A DNA stretch of 64,000 nucleotides from Mageeibacillus sp. UBA5747. GTDB taxonomy: Bacteria > Bacillota > Clostridia > Saccharofermentanales > UBA5734. Positions within the stretch are counted from its first letter, which is position 1. Each line of letters starts with the position of its first letter. The translations under genes were made by a program, and so were the position numbers. The stretch lies in assembly GCA_002419145.1 (NCBI GenBank), contig DIFN01000029.1:9123-73122 (forward strand), written 5' to 3'. The notes below the pieces were generated by a model, which made no database searches, had not been told where the DNA came from, and worked only from the letters and a program-made list of their open reading frames with translations. Positions 27,137 through 34,529 of this stretch are shown here, piece by piece.

Positions 27137-27418
27137 CGGGATCCTGCCGTTATGCTCACGATGGTTATCCTCGTTTATTCCGCGCTTACCACTGGCGCCT
27201 TCGTGGAGAACGGGGGACCCCATACCGGGGTCACCTGCCATGGCAGGCACCGAGCATGAGGAGGATTCTGCCCTGCGCCAGGATTAGGCGCCGTTCGACT
27301 GGCAAAGAGAATCGCTCCAGGCTTTCTTGTTGGATGTACGGCATGGCTAAGGTCCTCAATTCTTGCACTACAAAAAGCCTCTTCGTCATCCTGGTCCAGG
27401 ATCTGATATGGGCTTGCC

Positions 27419-27582
27419 TCACATGTCACAGCCATAACGGTTCGGAGCACCTTTCGGTCTTAGGATGCTCTCAAGAGCTGTCAGGTGCGGGTCAGCTGGA
27501 GGCCACGGCCTATGAACTCGATCTCAAACCGGCTGACTGCTTCACTGATCTTCGCTTCGGTCTTTGCCTTCATCTTCTTCAT
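27419..27582 (-). pseudogene. DUF2294-like gene relic
   Basis: A 33-codon frame from ATG 27582 encodes a start very like DUF2294 (KTEAKISEAVSRFEIEFIGR), then stops at 27481. In another frame, HLTALESILRPKG matches the family's following LTxxExxL block before a stop at 27419. The middle of the short domain and its end are missing. It is a remnant at best. Confidence 0.4.
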
Positions 27583-27872
27583 TCTTTGAAAGAAAGGATC
27601 GCATGAAGGTCATTTGAGCGCAAGAACCATTTGAATCATTTTTGCATTTTAGCATTTTTAATCTTGCATAGCAGGCAATGACGGGTAAGCTAAATTCGAA
27701 ATACATAGCAATATTCTGCATATTTTCCGTCATTAATGGATATATCTGTTCTTATAGTGTCGATATGCATATTTAAAGCTGAAATCTCATGCATAATCTT
27801 AATCGCATTTATTCATTATCACGCCTTTATGTACATTTCCCTACGGATATAAATAGCCGTTTGTAATGTCTC
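27583..27872. other. AT-rich gene-free stretch
   Basis: About 290 bases, clearly more AT-rich than the surrounding genes, with no coding signal in either strand. It lies between a relic and the 3' end of the copper-type gene, in a decayed stretch running from 25.9 kb. Confidence 0.5.
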
Positions 27873-29324
27873 TCACCCATCGACCACCATGATCTGGCTT
27901 CTGATCATACCCATCCAGCAAGAAAAGGGCACGATGCCACTCTCAACCGGGGTGAATTCAATGACGTTGGCACCAAGTTCCAGCGGCTTCTCTATCCCGT
28001 AGGCCGGGATGTCGATTGTATTGTTGCAGCCATTCAGTGTGCCATCAGCGACATGGATGGTCCAGCGCACTGGGATACCAGCCTGGACTGTGATCGGCGG
28101 ATAGCTATAACTCTTTAATTCCGACGTGACATGCTGGACTTTGTCCACCAGCTGGGCTTGGCCTGCCAATGTGGCACGGGCGTTGTCCGCGACTGGAAGC
28201 CCCACGGATCCGGCCAGTGCCGACGTAGAAACGCCGGACAGCCCCAGTCCGTTTTGGAACATGAGTACGCCCAGGATGATGATCAGCATGGCACTGGCTT
28301 GCATCATTTTTTGCGTAAAACGGCGACTCAGAAGGGACCCGAGGGCGCCAAGCCCAAACATCAGCGGGACTGTGCCGAGTGAAAACAACAGCATCGACAA
28401 AGCGCCTTTCAGTGGGTTGCCTGTAGACAAGGCATAGATCTGCATAGCCTGGAGCGGTCCACACGGCATCAGGCCGTTTAGAAATCCAACGGTAAAGGGG
28501 CCTTTGTTGCCGCGCTGCCTTTCCCGATAAATCAGGCCAGCCACTGCCCGGGGCATACGAGGATTGAATTTTCTGAGTGCCGGAAAAATCTGCAGCATAG
28601 AAAGACCCATAATGACCATAAAAACGCCGGCAACAAGGGCGATCAAGCCTTTGGCTCGGCCTGGCAGGATCAGCACGGAACCCAATGCGCCCACCAGGCC
28701 ACCAATCACGGTGTATGACACAACGCGGCCGGCATTGTAGAGGAAGCTCGGCATCACAGTCTGCCAGCGCGTGTCGCCGGATCCGGGTGCGCCAGGACTA
28801 GTGTCCGGAACAGCGTGGGGCAGACACTGGGATAGATTGATTCCGCCACACATGGCTACGCAGTGAAACGAAGTCAATAGACCACTGATAAACAGGAGAC
28901 CATAGCCCATGCTAGCCTCTGCCTGGGGAAATGCGTTGAACCAGCTGGCCATGCCAAGACGGCGCAGAACAAGGAACAAGCCGGTCAGGACGATCGCCAT
29001 TCCCAGCAGATGACTTCTCTGGCTGTGGTCAGAAGCGGCTTGCGGCCTGAGAGATGGTTGCTTTTGGAACATCTGGGCTTTAGCCCCGGTTGCAGACAGA
29101 GCACCCTTTACGACTGGGTAATCGATCCGCGCCAGTTCGGTTTCGATCTGGCGGGGTGAGGATACCGCTGGGTCGTAGCGGACCGTAACCTGTGCTGTTG
29201 TGTAAGAAGCCTTGACCGCATGGACCCCAGGCAGGTGGCTGAGATGGCTTTCGATGTGGTGTTCACAGGCCGTGCACGTCATGCCCTGGACGCGCAAGAT
29301 ACTGGTTTGAGAAGGTGCAGCCAT
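27873..29324 (-). CDS. HMA-TauE/SafE-cupredoxin fusion, copper-handling membrane protein
   Basis: A 483-aa protein with three parts. Residues about 8-75 form a heavy-metal-associated domain with GMTCTACEHH. About 110-390 form a membrane domain of the SafE/UreH-like type (FISGLLTSFHCVAMCGGINL, GFLNGLMPCGPLQAMQIYAL). About 410-483 resemble a cupredoxin (VQAGIPVRWTIHVADG, NGCNNTIDIP, PFSCWMGMI). The Cys, Met and His content points to copper or a similar soft metal, moved from the HMA domain across the membrane to the C-terminal fold. GAGAGGA precedes the ATG. A two-component system lies directly upstream on the same strand. Confidence 0.85.
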   Translation of the reverse strand: MAAPSQTSILRVQGMTCTACEHHIESHLSHLPGVHAVKASYTTAQVTVRYDPAVSSPRQIETELARIDYPVVKGALSATGAKAQMFQKQPSLRPQAASDHSQRSHLLGMAIVLTGLFLVLRRLGMASWFNAFPQAEASMGYGLLFISGLLTSFHCVAMCGGINLSQCLPHAVPDTSPGAPGSGDTRWQTVMPSFLYNAGRVVSYTVIGGLVGALGSVLILPGRAKGLIALVAGVFMVIMGLSMLQIFPALRKFNPRMPRAVAGLIYRERQRGNKGPFTVGFLNGLMPCGPLQAMQIYALSTGNPLKGALSMLLFSLGTVPLMFGLGALGSLLSRRFTQKMMQASAMLIIILGVLMFQNGLGLSGVSTSALAGSVGLPVADNARATLAGQAQLVDKVQHVTSELKSYSYPPITVQAGIPVRWTIHVADGTLNGCNNTIDIPAYGIEKPLELGANVIEFTPVESGIVPFSCWMGMIRSQIMVVDG

Positions 29325-29442
29325 GGTTTTTTATCCTCTCTGATTTCTTATGCTCAGGTGCTTTTTTGAGTATAGGGGCTGCATTTGGAGATAGTGTGAA
29401 ATTTGACGGGCTGAATAAAAAAGCGGGCAGCGGTTCTCCTAC

Positions 29443-30837
29443 CTATTTCAAAGGCAAGGTCACTTGGAAGGTGCTGCCTTGGCCTGGCTGGCTGTCTACG
29501 GTTACCCGTCCGCCATGGGCTTCGACGATCGATTTGACGATTGCCAGACCGATGCCAGAGCCTCCAGTCTCGCGGGCTCGGGATTTGTCAGCGCGGTAAA
29601 AGCGCTCGAAAATCTGGGTCTGGTCTTCTGGAGCGATGCCGATCCCCGTGTCTTTGATACTGATGATGACCTGGCTGTCTGCCATCTGTGAGACCACATG
29701 GACCGATCCGCCGGGATTGGTGTATTTCAGGGCATTGGCAATCAGATTGATGAATACCTGGCTCAATTTATCGGTGTCACCCTGGACAACAATCGGATCC
29801 ACTTGGATGCTCAATTGCACATTTTTACTGGCAAAATCGCGCTGGAAATTCAAGCCGATGCGTTGCAGCAAAGCTTTCAAGTCAACGGTTTCTTTGTGCA
29901 AGTTCAGGTTTCCCTGTTCGATCTGGGTCAATTTTTCGAGATCCTTGACCAGGCTGGATATCCGGACGACTTCGCCATGACAACTTTCAAGCCGTTTCTG
30001 GTCAGCTCGCCAGGTGCCATCAATCATGGCTTCCAGATGGCTCTGCAGAACAGCCAAAGGCGTGCGCAGCTCGTGGGCGACATCGCTGGTCAGTTGCTTG
30101 CGCATGGTTTCCTGGCGCCCGAGGGATTCAGCGAGGCTGTTAATCGAGCTGGTCAGTTCCGCTAGCTCCCGCGGCCCTTTTTCTTCAGTAATGCGGTCGG
30201 TGTAATGACCATTGGCGATCCGGCGTGTCGTCTGGATTGCTCGAGTAATTGGGTCGGTCAACTGGCGGGCAATCACCAGGCCGAGGATGGCCGCAATAGC
30301 CATCGAGAGGGCTGCCGCAATCAGCAGCAATTGGTTCAGCCGTTTCAGAAAGGCCAGGTCGACTTCTGAATAGGAGTAGGGCCCGTAAAATCCAATATCA
30401 AGCCAACCGACAGTGGCAGCGCCAACAGTTAACGTCTGGGTCTGCTCGGTATAGCCACCCTGGAAATTTTCAATCTGGCTCTGCATGCGCTCGGCATTGT
30501 TCGCCAGCATTAAGCTGCACATACCATGGTTATGCACCTGGGCATCCCAGAGGATCTGACCATCCTGGTCTTTGAGACGGATCAACCAGCCTTCACTGAG
30601 GGCACTGACACCGATGCTTTCGATCCCGGCGGGGTCCCAGCGGTTGCCCCAGTCAACATAGCGGCTGGCAAACAAGTCGGCAAAAGCGACGATGCGCTGA
30701 TTCTGCTTGTCGATGGCGTAGTTTTTGAACTGGTTAGCCAATAAGCCATTGGCTGCATAGCTGATGATAGCAAACATGACCGAAACGACCAGGAAAAAAG
30801 CTAAGGACAGGCGGGCTTTGAGCCGCATGGATTTCAC
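29443..30837 (-). CDS. Sensor histidine kinase
   Basis: 464 aa. Two membrane helices (about 10-30 and 165-190) flank an extracytoplasmic sensor. HAMP, dimerisation/phosphoacceptor (SDVAHELRTPLAVLQSHLEA) and ATPase domains follow (INLIANALKYTNPGG, KDTGIGIAPEDQTQIFERFY, GGSGIGLAIVKSIVEAHGG). GTG at 30837 has GGAGG seven bases upstream and overlaps the response-regulator stop by 4 bases; ATG at 30828 is an alternative. The stimulus is unknown; the copper-type gene downstream suggests metal or envelope stress, as inference. Confidence 0.93.
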   Translation of the reverse strand: MKSMRLKARLSLAFFLVVSVMFAIISYAANGLLANQFKNYAIDKQNQRIVAFADLFASRYVDWGNRWDPAGIESIGVSALSEGWLIRLKDQDGQILWDAQVHNHGMCSLMLANNAERMQSQIENFQGGYTEQTQTLTVGAATVGWLDIGFYGPYSYSEVDLAFLKRLNQLLLIAAALSMAIAAILGLVIARQLTDPITRAIQTTRRIANGHYTDRITEEKGPRELAELTSSINSLAESLGRQETMRKQLTSDVAHELRTPLAVLQSHLEAMIDGTWRADQKRLESCHGEVVRISSLVKDLEKLTQIEQGNLNLHKETVDLKALLQRIGLNFQRDFASKNVQLSIQVDPIVVQGDTDKLSQVFINLIANALKYTNPGGSVHVVSQMADSQVIISIKDTGIGIAPEDQTQIFERFYRADKSRARETGGSGIGLAIVKSIVEAHGGRVTVDSQPGQGSTFQVTLPLK

Positions 30838-31532
30838 GAGCCGCCTCCAAATTTGTAACCGATGCCATGAACGGTCTGGATGTACTGCGGGGCGCGCGTA
30901 TCGTCTTCGATTTTTTGGCGGATATTTTTGATGTGGCTGTCAATGACGCGGTCGTTGCCTTGGTAGTCATCCTCCAGCGCCAGTAATATCAGTTCTTCGC
31001 GGGTGAAGACTTTGGTCGGATATTTACCCAGGGAAGCCAGGATTTTGAACTCAATCGGGGTCAGGGCTACTGGTTCACCGGTCTTGCGCACTTCATGGCG
31101 CAGGCTATCGATGACCAGGTCGCCGTTGTTGAAAGAAAGCTGGTCGGACAGAGTGAAGGCCTCGTCAGACATGCGGCGCAAAATGGCTTGGACTCGGGCC
31201 ACTAACTGGCGCGGGCTGAAGGGCTTGGTCACATAGTCATCCGCGCCGAGCTGGAATCCCGCCAGCAAATCGATCTCAGCTACCTTGGCTGTCAGCATGA
31301 GGATCGGCACTCGAGATTTGCGCCGGATTGTGCGGCAGACCTCCTCTCCGCTGATGTCCGGCAGCATCAGATCCAGCACCACCAGGTCCGGTGCCTGCTG
31401 GTCAAAAAGAGCAAGGGCTTGACGACCGGTGCAGGCCTCCAGTACCTGGAAACCTGCATTCACGAGGTAATCGCATACAACCTCGACAATCCCTTTTTCG
31501 TCATCCACGACCAAAATTGTTTGTTTACTCAT
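30834..31532 (-). CDS. OmpR-family response regulator
   Basis: 232 aa. A receiver domain (VVDDEKGIVEVV, phosphoacceptor Asp in LVVLDLMLPDISG, Lys in VTKPFSPRQ) is joined to a winged-helix DNA-binding domain (residues about 130-232). ATG 31532 follows AGGTGA at 6 bases; the TTG at 31538 is not needed. It is first in the operon with the kinase. A strong intrinsic terminator ends only 21 bases before this start codon, so expression may depend on read-through. Confidence 0.94.
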   Translation of the reverse strand: MSKQTILVVDDEKGIVEVVCDYLVNAGFQVLEACTGRQALALFDQQAPDLVVLDLMLPDISGEEVCRTIRRKSRVPILMLTAKVAEIDLLAGFQLGADDYVTKPFSPRQLVARVQAILRRMSDEAFTLSDQLSFNNGDLVIDSLRHEVRKTGEPVALTPIEFKILASLGKYPTKVFTREELILLALEDDYQGNDRVIDSHIKNIRQKIEDDTRAPQYIQTVHGIGYKFGGGS

Positions 31533-31553
31533 TGCCAATCACCTGAGTGTGCC

Positions 31554-31593
31554 AAAAAAGACTCCCGGGGGTAAGCCCTTCCCAGGCGGTCTT
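31554..31593 (-). terminator. Terminator or attenuator abutting the response-regulator start
   Basis: On the minus strand, AAGAC (31589-31593) pairs with GTCTT, and an inner GC-rich stem CCTGGG/CCCGGG with further GG/CC pairs closes on a short loop, followed by T6 (complement of 31554-31559). It would end the exported-protein transcript, or attenuate the two-component operon. Confidence 0.65.
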
Positions 31594-31699
31594 GTTGCGA
31601 AATCGCCCCGGGCAACCCCCCTGTGGGGAGAATTGTCGCAAATATTTGTGGAGATTTTGTGAGAGTGAGAGGTTGGTTCAATTCGTGCCAGGCAGTGGG

Positions 31700-32590
31700 T
31701 TACAGTCCAGACTCGTATGCAGTCTGGACTGCTGCCTGGTGTTGGCTGTCGACCGAGTTGGTCCCATGGGTACGGCTCTTGTAGAAATGGATGTCGAAAT
31801 GGCCATCCATGTCGTTACCTTTGACAGAGTCGTAATTGATGCCGGTGCCAAAGTCACCGCTGCGATTGCGGACGGTCTCCAGAGCAGGTTGGTTATCCAA
31901 GCCGGCATGGGGACGGCAGGTCATCGATGCGGCGATGCGCTGACCGTCAATCTCAACGATGATCGGGCGGCGCGTCCAGTTCCATTCACCACCTGCGACC
32001 TGCAGCAATTTGGCCGTTTCGACTGGGTCGATCGTCTCGACATCCGCATGATTGTGGCCGCCGGTGCGCTGGACCGAAAGCCGGATCCCGGTCTCAAGGT
32101 CCATCACCGTGGCAACATCCCCTTTGGCGTAAACGGTTTCCGCTTCGCCAAACCAAGGCATCCGGATGAGCGGTGCGGCAGCCGGGTTTGGCGAAGCGGA
32201 TTTGCCACGGCTGAGGGTTTCTTCGCTCTGGGTCAGGTCAGGAGCGGCCAGCAGAGTGAGTGTTGGAGCGGGCGTATGGCCAGTCGTTGCCTGAGTAGGC
32301 GTGTCCGCAGTTGCTGATGGTTCGGGGCTGAATGTAACCTCAGATGTCACATGGTCTGGCTCGACAATTCTGGCTGCCAATTCGGCGTCATCGAGGGAAA
32401 CGAGCCTAAACGAAATTGAAACATCCTGAGCTGAAACGGTTGGCAAGGCTTGCTGGGCCAGTTCCGTTACAACAGTTTCCTCCACTCGCGATTGAGCAGG
32501 ATGTGCAACAATGGTCAAAGCGGGTATTACAGTGAATGACGTCAGAAAAAAGACGGCCGAAACAAGGGCAGCGGTTTTTTGAATATGCAT
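31700..32590 (-). CDS. Exported protein with conserved C-terminal domain
   Basis: 296 aa. An N-terminal signal sequence (hydrophobic about 7-30), a low-complexity Pro/Thr/Ala linker (about 85-140) and a C-terminal domain (about 145-290) with FGEAETVYAKGDVATVMDLE, RTGGHNHADVE, GGEWNWTRRPIIVEIDG and GHFDIHFYKSRTHG. I recall this HADVE...HFxIHF pattern from uncharacterised exported proteins of Clostridia, sometimes with SH3 or peptidoglycan modules; no function is established. The ATG at 32590 has a ribosome site (GAGGAG) that is rather far away. The 3' end carries an 11-bp inverted repeat (31703-31713/31721-31731). Confidence 0.75.
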   Translation of the reverse strand: MHIQKTAALVSAVFFLTSFTVIPALTIVAHPAQSRVEETVVTELAQQALPTVSAQDVSISFRLVSLDDAELAARIVEPDHVTSEVTFSPEPSATADTPTQATTGHTPAPTLTLLAAPDLTQSEETLSRGKSASPNPAAAPLIRMPWFGEAETVYAKGDVATVMDLETGIRLSVQRTGGHNHADVETIDPVETAKLLQVAGGEWNWTRRPIIVEIDGQRIAASMTCRPHAGLDNQPALETVRNRSGDFGTGINYDSVKGNDMDGHFDIHFYKSRTHGTNSVDSQHQAAVQTAYESGL

Positions 32591-32878
32591 GAGCAGGGCA
32601 TGGGCTCCTCTTTTGATAGCTTGCGAGGTTAGTTGACGGATTCGGGAAAAAGAGCAGTCCCGGCCGCAGACGCGGCTTCACCCCAAGATGTAGAGAAAAT
32701 TCCCCCGCTCCTCCTGGAACCAGGAAGATTCAGCTTCGGGCAACATTTTACAAGCTATCACCTGACAAAGCAACAGACAATGTCAAATTATTGGCAATTC
32801 CGGCTATTTGCACAAAAAGAGACAAAAATGGGACGGCGTCTTCTTTTGTACAACCCCTGGCGTTGCCACAGCAACAAA

Positions 32879-32913
32879 GTGCCGAATTTGGGACGGCGTC
32901 CCAAATTCGGCAC
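32879..32913. repeat. Perfect 16-bp inverted repeat
   Basis: Arms GTGCCGAATTTGGGAC and GTCCCAAATTCGGCAC are separated by GGC. An 11-base part (GGGACGGCGTC) recurs at 32830-32840. It lies in a gene-free stretch between the exported-protein and DUF3006 genes and looks like a REP- or MITE-like extragenic palindrome. Confidence 0.75.
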
Positions 32914-32933
32914 AACAATGGCAGCACAAGCAA

Positions 32934-32970
32934 AAGCGCTGCCGTTTCCAGCAGCGCTTGATGGTTTTTT
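32934..32970. terminator. Intrinsic terminator of the DUF3006 gene
   Basis: A 9-bp perfect stem, AAGCGCTGC with GCAGCGCTT, and an 8-base loop. The minus strand continues TTGCTTGT, suiting the DUF3006 transcript; the plus strand has T6 at 32965-32970. Confidence 0.65.
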
Positions 32971-33032
32971 GATCGGCTCATCTTTGCCGGATGATGTCGG
33001 TTTTGCCGGTTTTTGTCCGTTTGGCTTCGATG

Positions 33033-33260
33033 CTAGTCGAAAAAATACTCGCTCATGCGGCGGATTTCGCGACGGTGCAGTTCGGTGATGGTGCTGTCGA
33101 CGGTCAGGCGGTGTTGCTCGCTGTCTTCGACGATGAAGTCACCTTCGTGAACGTTGGTTGGTAGTGCTTTCTGCGTAATGCAGGCCGAGGAACGGTCAGC
33201 CATGTCAATGACAGCGCCCTCCTTTTCAAAATGGTTGATGAAACCTTCGAGTCTGGTCAC
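33033..33260 (-). CDS. DUF3006 domain protein
   Basis: 75 aa, whole-length match to the short DUF3006 pattern: an N-terminal beta strand with FEKEGAVIDM, then EGDFIVEDSEQ and a charged C-terminal helix (TELHRREIRRMSEYFFD). Function unknown in the family; members often lie next to MBL-fold or secreted hydrolases, which is not the case here. GTG start at 33260 with AAAGGAGG eight bases upstream. Followed by a terminator. Confidence 0.75.
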   Translation of the reverse strand: MTRLEGFINHFEKEGAVIDMADRSSACITQKALPTNVHEGDFIVEDSEQHRLTVDSTITELHRREIRRMSEYFFD

Positions 33261-33504
33261 AAAAATCCTCCTTTCGGACTTGTCCAGTTATCTTGGGGAC
33301 AAGGTAATCGGTCTGAGGCAAGTTGCTGTTTCCAGAAAAATGATATCTCCGTTGGCCCTGTGATGATGGTCACTGAGTTGCTATTAGTTTAGCAGGATTA
33401 TCTTCAGAAGATGGAACCTGTGTAACCCCTGTAACCTGGGACTCGAAAATAGATCTGTTTCTCTGCTAAGGTGCAGTAAAAGGTCTCCCGTCTGGAGGTA
33501 AGAT

Positions 33505-34152
33505 ATGAAAATCGAAGTGTGGGCAGATTTTGTCTGTCCGTATTGCATGGTTGGCAAAAGGCGTCTGGAAGAGGCGCTCTCGCTGTTTGAGCACCGCACC
33601 GAGGTGGAAGTCGTCTACCGCAGTTTCGAATTGTATCCAGGTCGATCAGGCTACTCGGGCCAAAGCTTAGCCGACGTTTTGAGCGAAGTCGAAAATATGA
33701 CACCGGAGAAAGTCCGGCGAATTTTGCACAAGACAGCCCAACTGGGCCGCGAAGTTGGGCTGACTTTTGCCCTCGATGCGGTTAAGCCAACAAACACACA
33801 CGACGCACATCGCTTATGTCACTTTGCTCGTGAAGCCGGACACGAGGAGGCATTGATCCGCCGGATTTATGAGGCCTATTTCCTGGACGGAAAGGTTATC
33901 AGCGATCCCGATACCTTGCTGGAGCTTGCTGTTCAGGCCGGTCTCGACCGCGCAGCTGCAAAAGCAGTGTTGCATGACCAATCGGCTTTCCATGATGATG
34001 TCGCCACAGACCAGGCCGAAGCTCACAAGATCAATTTTCCGGTAGTCCCGCATTTCCGGATCAACGGGCAACATCACCTTTCGGCTGTACCATCCCTGGA
34101 TGAATTGCTCAGAGTCTTGCTTCAGGCTTGGGGCGAAGAAAACCAGTCATAA
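33505..34152 (+). CDS. DsbA-family oxidoreductase, FrnE-like
   Basis: A 215-aa thioredoxin-fold protein with inserted helical domain. The active-site motif CPYC lies in WADFVCPYCMVGKRRLE (residues about 6-22), with no signal peptide, so it is cytoplasmic as in FrnE and 2-hydroxychromene-isomerase-like relatives. Later motifs NTHDAHRLCHFA and FPVVPHFRINGQHHLSA (cis-Pro loop) are typical. GGAGG precedes the ATG. A role in thiol redox repair is likely. Its 3' end overlaps a convergent gene by 31 bases. Confidence 0.9.
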   Translation: MKIEVWADFVCPYCMVGKRRLEEALSLFEHRTEVEVVYRSFELYPGRSGYSGQSLADVLSEVENMTPEKVRRILHKTAQLGREVGLTFALDAVKPTNTHDAHRLCHFAREAGHEEALIRRIYEAYFLDGKVISDPDTLLELAVQAGLDRAAAKAVLHDQSAFHDDVATDQAEAHKINFPVVPHFRINGQHHLSAVPSLDELLRVLLQAWGEENQS

Positions 34153-34463
34153 TATTCATATAGTTTCTGGACACCATTTTCCAGCACAAAATAATGCCGG
34201 ACATAAGGGATGAGCAGACACGCAATCAGAATAAGTGCTCCCGCATACCATACATTTCCGGATATCGCTACAGCAAGCAGGGCGATGAGGGCCAGTACTG
34301 CAAAAGCGAGCGTCACGAGCAGGTGAATCAGGCGTTCGTGCTGGAAAAATCCGATCTGAACAAGCAAATCGGCCAAAACAGCCTGTCGCTGAGCTTCGGT
34401 GAGATCTGGGATGGCCATCTTCTGTGCCAAGTCAGCCGTATATCGTTTCAGACGCTTTTCCAT
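34122..34463 (-). CDS. Small two-helix membrane protein
   Basis: 113 aa: a charged N-terminal helix (about 1-45) followed by two close membrane segments (about 46-68 and 70-88) and a short tail. No family recognised. ATG at 34463 has GGAGG seven bases upstream; the longer frame to 34490 starts with GTG inside that region. It lies 66 bases downstream of the ABC-F gene on the same strand and may be co-transcribed. The last 31 bases overlap the DsbA-family gene on the other strand. Confidence 0.6.
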   Translation of the reverse strand: MEKRLKRYTADLAQKMAIPDLTEAQRQAVLADLLVQIGFFQHERLIHLLVTLAFAVLALIALLAVAISGNVWYAGALILIACLLIPYVRHYFVLENGVQKLYEYYDWFSSPQA

Positions 34464-34529
34464 CACTTTGCCTCCGCACTCCTTGGACACGACACCGTCA
34501 GTCTGATATTAAGTACGCGCTAGCCGCGC

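Noticed and set aside
27256..27606. 116-codon plus-strand ORF
   Set aside because: It is antisense to the DUF2294-like fragments, is Cys/Ser/Leu-rich in a non-protein-like way and has no ribosome site.
32748..32981. Minus-strand ORF of 77 codons across the palindrome
   Set aside because: It reads straight through the inverted repeat and the terminator stem, and its composition is not protein-like beyond one hydrophobic run.
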